Part shown: piece by piece, positions 22,975-30,896 of the stretch
Numbering within the stretch: position 1 is the first letter of the stretch
Layout of the letters: each line of letters starts with the position of its first letter
Virus record (IMG/VR): IMGVR_UViG_3300035181_001149
Span: 1 to 49,899 of that record
Direction: 5' to 3' (one strand)
DNA from: a virus
DNA length: 49,899 nt
The notes under the pieces: model-generated
The model's input: only the letters and a program-made list of their open reading frames with translations
Database searches by the model: none
Told to the model about the DNA's origin: nothing
Position numbers and translations under genes: made by a program

Positions 22975-24661
22975 TAATACGAGTTTAACAAGGGATATAG
23001 GTTCAGGCGTTTCTTTAGTAACATTTGGAGACTATGAGTTAAAAATTGATACCACAAGTGGCATTGCACAAATTATCCTTCCATCTGTTAAAGAATGGTT
23101 AAATGTAAAAATAAATGTTGGTAATATTTTTGATTTACAATCCTTGCGTTTTTCTGATGTAGGTGGTAATTCTGCTACTAACAATATTACATTCATTGCT
23201 TCGGTAGGTGATAATATAGGTGGTAGTTCTTCTTTAGTAATAAATAAAAATGGTTCGTCAGGTATATTAATTCCATCACCTGATGGTATCTCTTGGATTT
23301 ACCTTAGTTCATCTGTTGCCTCTGCTCCAGTTGTTTCAACTACATACTCAGCATTACTTACATCTATAACAAACGGAACTTTAATTGCAGGAACTTATTA
23401 TTTGATTACAAACTTTAGAACAGTTTACGACCAACCCGACTTTGATTCAAGCGGAACTCCAAAACCTACTGTTGTAACAGAAAAAGGTTCTTTAGAGCCT
23501 ATTTTAGTAGTAGCTATTTCAAGTACAGAAATATCTAACAATGCTTTATCTACTATTTATCCAAATGATGTAATTAAATACGATTATACATTTACACATA
23601 CCGAAGTTATGAATGCACCTGCATTTGGAAGAATAACTGAGCGTATAGATAACAACTATAACAGAACTGATTACGACCATCGTGCTGTGCAATTCATTCG
23701 TTATGAGAGTGCGCCAAGTTCGGGTATATATAACTCGTATAAGGATAACGGTAATCCATCTCAGCAGTTTTACACATTTAATAACAACTCTACTACTTCT
23801 ATAAATAATTACATTGGTAATTACGCTATGTATTTTAATATCACATTTGAACCTTTCTTGCTTTCAAATAATGTTTTATTAGGTTCTGCTGATTCAAATT
23901 CAATGGGTAATTATTCGTTCAATAACACATTTGGAACTGGTTTTTCATTCAATAAAATAGCGAATCAGTCATTTGGTAATACAGTTGGAAATAACTTCTC
24001 GTACAATAATATTGCTAACCAATTTATATATAATGTAATTGGGGATGATTTTTCTTATAATACAATAAACTCCACCTTGTTCTTTTTAAATACTATTGGT
24101 GGCAACTTTCAGTATAATACAATTAGTGGTGTTACTTTTAGGTTTAATACTATTGGTTTTAATTTTGCTTTAAATTCAATTGAATCAGTTTTTGAATATA
24201 ATCATACTGGTACTATTTTTGAGTATAATCTTATACAAAGTCAATTCACTCATAATACTTTGGGTAATGATTTTGAAAATAATGTTATAGGTAGTTATTT
24301 TGAACACAATACAACTGGAATAGGGTTTAAGCAAAATAATATATGCAGTTTCGTTTATAGTAATACTATTGGTGATTATTTTCAATATAACTTGATTAAC
24401 AATAGATGTAATAACAACAGTATAGGTAGTTACTGCCAACATAACCAGTTTTTTAATTTATTTGGAATTTTAGGAAATATTGTTGGTGATAATTTTAGAT
24501 ATAATGCTATAAATGCAGATGTAGATTCTGTTGATTTTACTGGTGCTACGTTTGTTTATACAGCTTATAATAAACAGATATTTTCAAGGCAAGATGGTAC
24601 GTTGAGATTATTGTATTATAACAACTCTGATGCTTCCGTAATAGTTAATGTAACAGCTTAA
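22967..24661 (+). CDS. Tail-fibre or receptor-binding-like protein with beta-helix repeats
   Basis: About 564 residues from ATG 22967 (MSNNTSLTRDIGSG), which overlaps the lipoprotein's stop; the upstream ATG at 22901 is less likely. From about residue 313 to 511 it is built of short repeats of the form F.yN.I...F..N.iG..F, for example NNFSYNNIANQFIYNVIGDD. Such spacing of Asn and aromatic residues marks a right-handed beta helix, the usual shape of phage tail spikes and fibres. The N-terminal third looks like an attachment region. No catalytic motif seen. Confidence 0.72.
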   Translation: MSNNTSLTRDIGSGVSLVTFGDYELKIDTTSGIAQIILPSVKEWLNVKINVGNIFDLQSLRFSDVGGNSATNNITFIASVGDNIGGSSSLVINKNGSSGILIPSPDGISWIYLSSSVASAPVVSTTYSALLTSITNGTLIAGTYYLITNFRTVYDQPDFDSSGTPKPTVVTEKGSLEPILVVAISSTEISNNALSTIYPNDVIKYDYTFTHTEVMNAPAFGRITERIDNNYNRTDYDHRAVQFIRYESAPSSGIYNSYKDNGNPSQQFYTFNNNSTTSINNYIGNYAMYFNITFEPFLLSNNVLLGSADSNSMGNYSFNNTFGTGFSFNKIANQSFGNTVGNNFSYNNIANQFIYNVIGDDFSYNTINSTLFFLNTIGGNFQYNTISGVTFRFNTIGFNFALNSIESVFEYNHTGTIFEYNLIQSQFTHNTLGNDFENNVIGSYFEHNTTGIGFKQNNICSFVYSNTIGDYFQYNLINNRCNNNSIGSYCQHNQFFNLFGILGNIVGDNFRYNAINADVDSVDFTGATFVYTAYNKQIFSRQDGTLRLLYYNNSDASVIVNVTA

Positions 24662-24672
24662 ATAAAATAAAG

Positions 24673-24828
24673 ATGGCAGAAATAATAATACAGACACTTG
24701 AAGAACGCACAGAGCTTGTTAGTGTAAGAATTACACATTTAAAAAGAACTCACCCTGAATATACCGAAAGGGAAGTTCGTATTGAGGCTATCAAGCAGTT
24801 GTTAGAAGAAAATAAAATAATTTATTAA
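24673..24828 (+). CDS. Unknown 51-aa helical protein
   Basis: ATG 24673 to TAA 24826-24828, starting MAEIIIQTLEERTELVSVRI and ending LLEENKIIY. Charged amphipathic helices. Lies 11 bases after the fibre-like gene with an A-rich leader. Could be a small structural or assembly protein. Confidence 0.6.
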   Translation: MAEIIIQTLEERTELVSVRITHLKRTHPEYTEREVRIEAIKQLLEENKIIY

Positions 24829-24849
24829 TTAACGTAAAATAAAAACAAT

Positions 24850-25092
24850 ATGAGTTTAAAAACAACAATAGGAACAACCGTAGATGTGGCTACGCTTGTA
24901 GGAGCAGCATCGGTAACTATAGGTGGTGTAATTGTAGGATACAATATGATTAAGCACAAAAGAGGTGCATCTTTAATTGTTGCCTCAGTAATTGTAACAC
25001 TTGTTGGTGTTGCAGCATCTAAATATTCAGTACAAAGCCTTACCGATAGAAAAAATAAGGAGAACTTTACTGCACCAAAAGTAGGTGGGTAA
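24850..25092 (+). CDS. Small two-helix membrane protein, 80 aa
   Basis: Hydrophobic helices near 14-32 (TLVGAASVTIGGVIVGY) and 41-58 (LIVASVIVTLVGVAASKY), polar tail. Preceded by the leader AAAATAAAAACAAT. Could be a holin-like or other membrane protein; no lysis gene is nearby to support that. Confidence 0.65.
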   Translation: MSLKTTIGTTVDVATLVGAASVTIGGVIVGYNMIKHKRGASLIVASVIVTLVGVAASKYSVQSLTDRKNKENFTAPKVGG

Positions 25093-25104
25093 TATCATTT
25101 TAAA

Positions 25105-25410
25105 ATGAGATTAGATAACATAAAACCTTTGTTTTTAATCGAAGAAGAATGTATGCCTGAAAAAATAGAGGAAGGTATCTTGTATATTTTAGAGCATTTT
25201 GGGTTAGCTATACATTTGTGTGCTTGTGGATGTGGTGGTAAAGTTGTAACACCAACGAGAACCATAGCTGATGTAAGTGGATGGACATTAACTAAGAATG
25301 TTGATAACAAGGTTTCTTTAAGTCCTTCCATAGGTAATTGGTCAGGAGAAGGATATAAAGGTTATCACGCCCATTATTTCATTACGGAAAACAAAATTAA
25401 TTGGTGCTAA
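25105..25410 (+). CDS. DUF6527-family metal-binding protein
   Basis: 101 residues. LAIHLCACGCGGKVVTP at 34-50 has Cys39, Cys41 and Cys43, followed by VSLSPSIGNWSGEGYKGYHA and HYFI at 90-93. This is the DUF6527 pattern (HlCPCGCG ... vsL.PSIgn ... C.sHYfI). The usual fourth ligand Cys before HYFI is absent (GYHAHYFI), so His88 or His90 may take its place. DUF6527 genes also occur beside ubiquitin-like conjugation genes (E1, E2, JAB) in bacterial conflict systems; none of those is seen here. Confidence 0.8.
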   Translation: MRLDNIKPLFLIEEECMPEKIEEGILYILEHFGLAIHLCACGCGGKVVTPTRTIADVSGWTLTKNVDNKVSLSPSIGNWSGEGYKGYHAHYFITENKINWC

Positions 25411-25444
25411 ACAAAATAATATAAATAATAAAAAAACAAAAACC

Positions 25445-25681
25445 ATGAACATGACATCTTTAAAACAAAATATAAGTTTATTTTGGAAAAACATTTTAGC
25501 TAATAAATACTGGCTACCAATAGTAATATTTGTTATTATTCAAATTGCTGCCGCTCAGGAAGAAATACGTGGTGTGTTTGATGCGCCAGTTGGATGGTTT
25601 GTTGCTATTGAAGGCTTTTCATTTGGTGTTATCATGGTAATACTTATTATGGCTTACATACAAAGAGATAGCCAAAAATAA
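25445..25681 (+). CDS. Small membrane protein, 78 aa
   Basis: Two hydrophobic segments (LPIVIFVIIQIAAA near 24-37; VGWFVAIEGFSFGVIMVILIMAY near 48-71). ATG 25445 or the in-frame ATG 25451 could start it. Function unknown. Confidence 0.68.
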   Translation: MNMTSLKQNISLFWKNILANKYWLPIVIFVIIQIAAAQEEIRGVFDAPVGWFVAIEGFSFGVIMVILIMAYIQRDSQK

Positions 25682-25713
25682 TCAACAAATTACAATTTGT
25701 ATATTAAAAACAT

Positions 25714-25721
25714 TATATTTG
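25714..25721 (+). promoter_or_regulatory. Rightward -7 box before the SWIB gene
   Basis: TATATTTG, a perfect TAnnTTTG match, with TTTG 14 bases upstream (25696-25699) and the gene's ATG 42 bases downstream. No CGGTCA element here, unlike the leftward promoters. Confidence 0.5.
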
Positions 25722-25762
25722 CTATTCATATTAATTTAATATAAACCAAAAAATCAGAAATC

Positions 25763-26080
25763 ATGGCTAAGAAAGCAGCGAAAAAAACAGCAGTTAAAAA
25801 AACAGCAGCAAAAAAAGTAGCAACTAAACGTAAAGCAAATCCCGCTTTAATGAAACCACTAACCCCAAGTGCAACATTGGCAGCAATTATTGGAAGTAAA
25901 CCAACTCCACGCGGTCAGATTGTAAAAAAATTGTGGGATTATATCAAAGCAAATAAATTGCAAGATGAAAAAGACAAACGTAACATCAATGCAGATGCAA
26001 AATTAAAAGCATTATTCGGTGGTAAATCAAAAATAACCATGTTTGAAATGGCTAAACACGTTGCAGCTAACGTTAGCTAA
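25763..26080 (+). CDS. SWIB/MDM2-domain protein with histone-H1-like N-terminus
   Basis: 105 residues. The first 30 are a Lys/Ala-rich tail (AKKAAKKTAVKKTAAKKV), like bacterial histone H1-like proteins. The rest is a SWIB domain: LMKPLTPSATLAAIIG, TPRGQIVKKLWDYIKANKLQ, INADAKLKALFGG and ITMFEMAKHV. Such small SWIB proteins occur in Chlamydiae, Bacteroidetes and some phages and are thought to bind DNA. It has its own promoter and terminator, so it is likely highly and separately expressed, perhaps as a nucleoid-type protein. Confidence 0.92.
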   Translation: MAKKAAKKTAVKKTAAKKVATKRKANPALMKPLTPSATLAAIIGSKPTPRGQIVKKLWDYIKANKLQDEKDKRNINADAKLKALFGGKSKITMFEMAKHVAANVS

Positions 26081-26107
26081 ACAAAAAAAGTAAAGTTTAA
26101 TAATTAT

Positions 26108-26147
26108 AAAAAAAAGTGTGAGAGTAGTTCTTTTACACTTTTTTTTT
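26108..26147 (+). terminator. Rho-independent terminator after the SWIB gene
   Basis: Stem of AAAAAGTGT (to 26119) with ACACTTTTT (from 26135), followed by a run of T. It ends the transcript of 25763-26080. Confidence 0.75.
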
Positions 26148-26167
26148 GAATAAAAAAATAAAGAAAA

Positions 26168-26608
26168 ATGGTATCATATATTTTAATCATCTTAGCAGCT
26201 ATATGTAATTCAGCAATGGATGTGGTTTCGTTTCATTACAGTACATCAATATTTACTAAATTAAACAACGCTCAATTTTTCGACCCATCAATAAGTTGGA
26301 CTAACAAGTACATAGACCATGACCCTAAAAAAGGTATACGTAAATGGTTCTTCGGATTATTTTATATACCTGTTATGTTTACGGATTTTTGGCATCTGTG
26401 TAAAACGATAAGTATTTTCGCGTTAATAGGCTCAGTAACATGTTATACTACATTCATAGGAGAGTTACTGTGTAAAGATTTAGCTATAACAAATACATGG
26501 ATGTGTTTTTTAGTGAGAGCTATTGATTATGTACTGATGGGTACTATATGGAACATAACGTTCTCTTTGTTTTTTAATCACATCTTTGTTTCCTCTAAAA
26601 AATCCTGA
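26168..26608 (+). CDS. Conserved integral membrane protein, 146 aa
   Basis: Four hydrophobic segments, with FHYSTSIF, DPSISWTNKYID and TDFWHLCKTISIF between them. This pattern recurs in Bacteroidetes chromosomes and phages as a membrane protein of unknown role. Its 3' end overlaps the convergent small gene 26578-26757 by 31 bases. Confidence 0.72.
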   Translation: MVSYILIILAAICNSAMDVVSFHYSTSIFTKLNNAQFFDPSISWTNKYIDHDPKKGIRKWFFGLFYIPVMFTDFWHLCKTISIFALIGSVTCYTTFIGELLCKDLAITNTWMCFLVRAIDYVLMGTIWNITFSLFFNHIFVSSKKS

Positions 26609-26757
26609 TTACATTGCACACATCTACATTCATTATTTAGTTCACTTAACTCATGTTCATCACCACAATCAATGCAATTCTTTGTTTTAATTAAAGGTTC
26701 TGCGTTTTCCAATCTATTCATTTCTGAGTAGCTATCTTTCAACCATTCATCGCTCAT
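26578..26757 (-). CDS. Small zinc-ribbon protein, 59 aa
   Basis: ATG 26757, stop TGA at 26578-26580. Contains NCIDCGDEH and, 12 residues on, CRCVQCNQD, so two Cys pairs suited to one zinc. It is a lone leftward gene inside a rightward run. Resembles small DksA/TraR-like or ribbon proteins but is too short to name. Confidence 0.55.
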   Translation of the reverse strand: MSDEWLKDSYSEMNRLENAEPLIKTKNCIDCGDEHELSELNNECRCVQCNQDFLEETKM

Positions 26758-26874
26758 CTTAATTTACATTTAATCCGATAAAATTAACCAATTTTCGGGT
26801 AACTTTAATGTTTTAATTATTAAAAAAAATAGCTATATTTTTATAGCACTTTAAAATTTAAAAAAACACATACC

Positions 26875-27312
26875 ATGCGTACAGACTTAACAATAAAATT
26901 TGAACCATCTTTTAGAGATTTAGATTTGGTTAATGCAAACTTCTCAGGAGATGAATATAAGCCTGTAACTTTAAAACAACTTGGCTTAAAAGAATCAAAC
27001 TTCGGTGGTCATGGTGGAGGAGGTGGAGGTCGTTCAGGAGGTGGTGCAAGAATGGGTGGTGGATTTAGAGGTGGGCATGGTTATGGTGGGCGTGGTAGAT
27101 TATCGCCTAATGGACTACGTTGGTTGAATGGAGGATATGGCTACGGATACTTGTTTGGATACCCCTATGATTTTTATTACCCTTATATTTATTCTCTAAA
27201 CTACGGTATTCCATTTGATGAAGCCGCTTGGTTAAGAAAATATAGAATTTCTAATTCAGTATGGGGTGGTCTAAGAAATAGACTTATAAGCGGTGGATAT
27301 ATAATCGCTTAA
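26875..27312 (+). CDS. Glycine-rich protein, 145 aa
   Basis: Residues 44-75 are almost all Gly, Arg, Ser and His (NFGGHGGGGGGRSGGGARMG), followed by a Gly/Tyr-rich stretch (GYGYGYLFGYPYDFYYPY). Leader ATTTAAAAAAACACATACC. Upstream 26758-26874 has a -7-like TATATTTT inside an inverted repeat (GCTATA...TATAGC) but no other gene. Could be a coat or matrix component that self-associates; no function proven. Confidence 0.7.
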   Translation: MRTDLTIKFEPSFRDLDLVNANFSGDEYKPVTLKQLGLKESNFGGHGGGGGGRSGGGARMGGGFRGGHGYGGRGRLSPNGLRWLNGGYGYGYLFGYPYDFYYPYIYSLNYGIPFDEAAWLRKYRISNSVWGGLRNRLISGGYIIA

Positions 27313-27328
27313 TTTTTTTTTACTTGCA

Positions 27329-28013
27329 ATGAAGTGTCCGATAATTATTGGTATTTATAAAATAACCTCTCCAACAGGAGGCGTTTATATTGGATATACT
27401 ACTAATAAGACATCAAGGTGGGGTAAATATAGAAGATTAGAATGTAATCGTCAACGATATATTTATAATTCATTAAAAAAGCATGGTGTTGAAAATCATT
27501 TTTTTGAAATGGTATATATTTTTGATAAAGGTAATTTAACGGAATCAGAAATAATAATAGAACTAAAAAAATTAGAAGTATATTACATTGATTTATTCAA
27601 ATCTTTTATAGGTGATAATAAAAACGGTATGAATCTGACAAGAGGTGGGGATGGTGGTGAAATTTCAGAAGAAACTAAAGAAAAACTTAGGGTATCTTAT
27701 AAGAAAAATAAATATATGCAGGTAAAAAAAATTGGAGAAAAAAATCCTTTTTTTTGGTAAACATCATACATCTGATACAATATCTAAAATGAAAGGTAAA
27801 AAAAAGAGTAAGGAATCAATTAGAAAAAGAGAAGAAACTAGAAAAATAAATCGTGAAGAAAATAAAATATTAGGTAAAATTAATAAATTAAGTGAAAGTA
27901 GAAAAGGAGAAAAAAACCCAATGTTCGGTAAAAAATTAAGTCCAGAATCAATGAAAAAGAGGTTAGAAACCATATCTCGGATACGTCAGGAAAAATTAAC
28001 AATGGTGTTTTAA
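27329..28013 (+). pseudogene. GIY-YIG homing endonuclease with NUMOD3 repeats, frameshifted
   Basis: First frame (27329-27760) has the GIY-YIG core: IIGIYKITSPTGGVYIGYTT at 5-24, Arg and Glu downstream, then NLTRGGDGGE and the NUMOD3 start GEKNPFFW. A second frame (about 27755-28013) goes on with GKHHTSDTISKMKGKKKSKE and GEKNPMFGKKLSPESMKKRL, which is the rest of the NUMOD3 tail. Removing one T from the T8 run at 27747-27754 restores GEKNPFFGKHH. So this is one endonuclease gene broken by a homopolymer shift, by sequencing error, true decay or slippage. Confidence 0.85.
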
Positions 28014-28108
28014 ATAGCGTTTTTACGCTCATAGACCAACCTTAATGGTTATAAGTTGTCTGAGGAGTCCGAGAGCAGTCTTAAAAAGGTTGCTTTTCGC
28101 TTTTAAAG
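28014..28108. other. Structured spacer after the GIY-YIG gene
   Basis: Contains the hairpin AGCGTTTTTACGCT (28017-28028), the pair CAACCTT/AAGGTTG (28038-28044 with 28086-28092) enclosing further short repeats, and GCTTTTCGCTTTTAAAGC. It lies between convergent genes, so it may terminate both directions, or be part of the mobile endonuclease unit. No open frame. Confidence 0.4.
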
Positions 28109-28552
28109 CTATTCGTAAACAGCTAATCCTGATTCGTGTAAAGTTTTCCAACCAAGTAGATATTGAGGTAGGTCGTAGCCTTTTGAAAGTAAATATTGAT
28201 GAACAGCAGAATCGGATAAATAACCACCCTTGTAATGTGCATGACCGTTATTTATTTGACGTTTCATATCTTTTAATGAAGGAGTATTTTGTTTTACCCA
28301 ATCAGGTCTAATCCTTCTTTGTTCGTGTAAATTATTACATGTATCATAAACCCAAACCATATCTTCGTCAGTAATAGCAGAAAGAGGTTTTAGAATTAAT
28401 TTTGTATCCATGTTAAAAATATTATTTATAGTCTGTGAGTTAAGTAAAATTGTATGTATTTTATCACCTTTAAAATCGGCTTCGCCCCATGTAATAAGAT
28501 TACCAATATACTGACCGAATACCTTTTCTTTAATTTCTTTAGTTATTTCCAT
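28109..28552 (-). CDS. Conserved phage protein, paralogue 1 of 3 (LKPLSAITDED family)
   Basis: 147 residues from ATG 28552 (MEITKEIKEKVFGQYIG). Shares with its neighbour 28558-29037 the start MEI..EIK.K...QY.G, the core LKPLSAITDED and the end YDLPQYLLGWKTLHESGLAV. A third copy is at 42526-42921. The family is widespread in Bacteroidetes phages; role unknown. Confidence 0.8.
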   Translation of the reverse strand: MEITKEIKEKVFGQYIGNLITWGEADFKGDKIHTILLNSQTINNIFNMDTKLILKPLSAITDEDMVWVYDTCNNLHEQRRIRPDWVKQNTPSLKDMKRQINNGHAHYKGGYLSDSAVHQYLLSKGYDLPQYLLGWKTLHESGLAVYE

Positions 28553-28557
28553 GTTTT

Positions 28558-29037
28558 TTAATTTTCGTTTTCGTAAATACAAAGTCCTGATTCGTGTAAA
28601 GTTTTACCGCCAAGTAAATATTGCGGCAAGTCATATCCTTTTGATTGTAAGTATTGGTAGCATAATAAAATACAAATATCACATAAATAATATTCATTAG
28701 AATCATCTCCAAGTTCACATTCAATATATCCATTGTAACCTAATCTAACAATAGTTCCATCTATTGATAATGCTACTACTATTGGAATGCCATCAGTAAT
28801 ATTTGAAACCCAAATATTAATATCAGGAAACAATGATTTAGCCATTCCAATAGCATCTTCATCCGTAATAGCAGAAAGAGGTTTTAGTACAAGCTGAAAT
28901 GATTTTTCTTTAAACCTTTGAAATGTTTTATCTGTAATTGTATTCCAATCATGCACAATACCCATGTCAGTATGTTTAACTTTACATCCAAAGTATTGTA
29001 ATAAAAGTTTATATTTTATTTCGTCTGATATTTCCAT
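28558..29037 (-). CDS. Conserved phage protein, paralogue 2 of 3 (LKPLSAITDED family)
   Basis: 159 residues. MEISDEIKYKLLLQYFGCKV, LVLKPLSAITDEDAIGMAK and SKGYDLPQYLLGGKTLHESG are shared with 28109-28552, from which it differs mainly in the middle third. Tandem duplication is likely. Function unknown. Confidence 0.8.
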   Translation of the reverse strand: MEISDEIKYKLLLQYFGCKVKHTDMGIVHDWNTITDKTFQRFKEKSFQLVLKPLSAITDEDAIGMAKSLFPDINIWVSNITDGIPIVVALSIDGTIVRLGYNGYIECELGDDSNEYYLCDICILLCYQYLQSKGYDLPQYLLGGKTLHESGLCIYENEN

Positions 29038-29056
29038 TTTTTATTTAAACTTTAAT

Positions 29057-29079
29057 TTGTACATACAATGTACGTACAA
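29057..29079. promoter_or_regulatory. Operator-like near-palindrome
   Basis: Begins TTGTAC and ends GTACAA, with two near-repeats TGTACATACA and TGTACGTACA inside 23 bases. Lies in the 58-base gap between 29096-29323 and 28558-29037, a likely place for a repressor or dimer site. No matching copy seen elsewhere. Confidence 0.4.
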
Positions 29080-29095
29080 TTTTAAAATTTTTATA

Positions 29096-29323
29096 TTATT
29101 GTATAGGAACACGATTAATGAATTTAATATTTTCAGGAGCAACAAGTATTATTACACCATCAGGTAACTCAATTATACCCATTGTATAACTCGCTATCTG
29201 TTCACTTGTTTCAGCTAAATTATTACCCCATTGATGGAATAAGCCATTAAATTCAAACTCGGTGTAAGAATAACCTGAATCACCTTCTTTTTTTATCCAC
29301 TTTCTAAATTTTACTTTTCTCAT
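29096..29323 (-). CDS. Unknown 75-aa protein
   Basis: Basic N-terminus MRKVKFRKWIKKEGDSGYSY then a beta-rich part ending in IILVAPENIKFINRVPIQ. Resembles small phage proteins made of strands only. Function unknown. Confidence 0.68.
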   Translation of the reverse strand: MRKVKFRKWIKKEGDSGYSYTEFEFNGLFHQWGNNLAETSEQIASYTMGIIELPDGVIILVAPENIKFINRVPIQ

Positions 29324-29339
29324 ATTTTTTTATAATTCG

Positions 29340-29606
29340 TTAGCTAACATAAAATAATTCTTCACCTGTTTTTAATGTAAAAAACTTTTTAAATTCTTCT
29401 ATGTCATTTGTTTTTGGGTACTCTTTTGCGTACTTATCCTTGTTTTCTTCAAAAAAGAATACTCTACCACCATCATTAGGATAATAGCTTATTGAATATT
29501 TGTCTGTTTTATATAAACAGTAACCTGTGTGTGTAGATGCTTTTTCCACCCACTCAAATCCGTAATTATTTAATAATATATCTTTAGTATATATTTCGTT
29601 TTTCAT
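29340..29606 (-). CDS. Unknown 88-aa protein
   Basis: Soluble; GFEWVEKASTHTGYCLYKTD then GGRVFFFEENKDKY. Its start overlaps the stop of 29606-29854 by one base. No family recognised. Confidence 0.68.
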   Translation of the reverse strand: MKNEIYTKDILLNNYGFEWVEKASTHTGYCLYKTDKYSISYYPNDGGRVFFFEENKDKYAKEYPKTNDIEEFKKFFTLKTGEELFYVS

Positions 29607-29854
29607 TATTTTAATTTTGTTATTGACTCGATAAATTCTTTTGATAAGTCATGTGCGTGTTTATATAAACTTACATCGCAGTTATCTCTTTTCTTAATCA
29701 AGAAATCAGTTAGTTTTTTTTCTAAGTCTTTTTGGCTTTCAGTTAACATTAAAACTAATTGCTCTGATGCAGACAATTGTTCTCTAACGTGAGTTAACTC
29801 TTTACTCAGCTTGTAGTTTTCTTCTTTAAGTTCTTTTACTTGTAATAATTCCAT
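29606..29854 (-). CDS. Coiled-coil protein, 82 aa
   Basis: Almost wholly helical with heptad-like spacing (LKEENYKLSKELTHVREQLS). No other motif. Likely a small oligomeric phage protein. Confidence 0.68.
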   Translation of the reverse strand: MELLQVKELKEENYKLSKELTHVREQLSASEQLVLMLTESQKDLEKKLTDFLIKKRDNCDVSLYKHAHDLSKEFIESITKLK

Positions 29855-29864
29855 TTACTTGTTT

Positions 29865-30701
29865 TTAAAAAATACTTATTTGGTTGTTGTTGTTTTCTTC
29901 ATCACTCTTTAATTCAGAAAATCCTTGTGTTAATAAATCAATTCTTCTTTGTATTACATTAAACCATTTTTTACTTTTTTCCATCATTATGTAATTACGC
30001 TTTGTGTTAATGGCGGCTATACCAATACTTCCGCTTCCTGCTGTGTTATCCAATACTAAATCACCTTCATTGCTATATGTTTTTATTAAATATTCACATA
30101 ATAATACTGGTTTTTGAGTTGGGTGCAATGCAATTTTCTGTTTATCTGTTTTGTATTTTAATACGCTACGTGGGTATCTTTCTGTACTATCGTAATCTGT
30201 TACAGATTCAGCTATTTCTTTGTTATACAAATAATCCTCCTTTAAATTACGTCTATCAATACAAGTAGCACGGTTTTTAGCAGAAGAAACCTTACGTATA
30301 TGACCGTCTGTCATTTGAGGATTATAGGTTGGTAAATTTTTATAAAAAACAAGTATGTTTTCATGTGCCTTCATAGGCATCTTTTTTGCATTAAGATGTC
30401 CTGTTGCCTGAGTTTTTTCCCATATCCATTCATATTTTAATAAAGGTAAATTACTTGCTCCAAGAACCTTGTCAAATGGTGTTTGTGCAAATAAAAGTAT
30501 AGGGCAATTAGGTTTTATTATTCTTTCGTATTCAAGCCACATTTTAGGTAAATCAATAATAGAATCCCAAGCACATTTTGTAGTCCCAAAAGGAGGGTCT
30601 GAAAAAATTAAATCTATACTATTATCAGGTATTAACTTCATTAAGTCAAGACAATCTCCTAAATATGTTTTATTTATTTCTATTTTATTTTTCAGACTCA
30701 T
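29865..30701 (-). CDS. Second beta-class DNA methyltransferase
   Basis: 278 residues. Catalytic DPPFG at 35-39, AdoMet loop DNTAGSGS at 218-225 and HPTQKPVLLCEYLIKTYS before it; order IV then I is the beta class. Shares layout and phrases (CAWD.I, YEWIWEK, PTQKP, DNT.GSG) with the methyltransferase at 16554-17504 but is shorter in the middle, so target specificity likely differs. Unlike that gene it is embedded in the phage run: start overlaps the stop of 30698-30880 by four bases. Solitary; DNA protection or regulation are likely roles. Confidence 0.93.
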   Translation of the reverse strand: MSLKNKIEINKTYLGDCLDLMKLIPDNSIDLIFSDPPFGTTKCAWDSIIDLPKMWLEYERIIKPNCPILLFAQTPFDKVLGASNLPLLKYEWIWEKTQATGHLNAKKMPMKAHENILVFYKNLPTYNPQMTDGHIRKVSSAKNRATCIDRRNLKEDYLYNKEIAESVTDYDSTERYPRSVLKYKTDKQKIALHPTQKPVLLCEYLIKTYSNEGDLVLDNTAGSGSIGIAAINTKRNYIMMEKSKKWFNVIQRRIDLLTQGFSELKSDEENNNNQISIF

Positions 30702-30880
30702 TTCTTTAATACTTCATCTACTTCTTCATCCTTTAGCTCTGCCGTACTTTTATAACCTTTTTGAATACCGTAAACAAGAACTTTTCTTACTTGTTCTTTT
30801 GTCATTGATTTACCCTTGTGTTCAAAGGTTCTCCAACTTGTATTAAGTTGCTTTAAAGCTCCTACTAAATCTGCTTGCAT
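30698..30880 (-). CDS. Unknown 60-aa protein coupled to the methyltransferase
   Basis: I use ATG 30880 (MQADLVGALKQLNTSWRTFE); a longer reading to 30970 would run into the gene upstream. The helical part KSMTKEQVRKVLVYGIQKGY resembles a small DNA-binding or adaptor helix pair. It ends four bases into the methyltransferase gene. Confidence 0.66.
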   Translation of the reverse strand: MQADLVGALKQLNTSWRTFEHKGKSMTKEQVRKVLVYGIQKGYKSTAELKDEEVDEVLKK

Positions 30881-30896
30881 GTTAATTGTTTTTTTA

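Noticed and set aside
28055-28095. Hammerhead-like string (CTGAGGAGTCC) after the GIY-YIG gene
   Set aside because: The CUGANGA box is followed by a partial stem II, but the essential GAAA and the closing stems are missing, so no hammerhead can be drawn.
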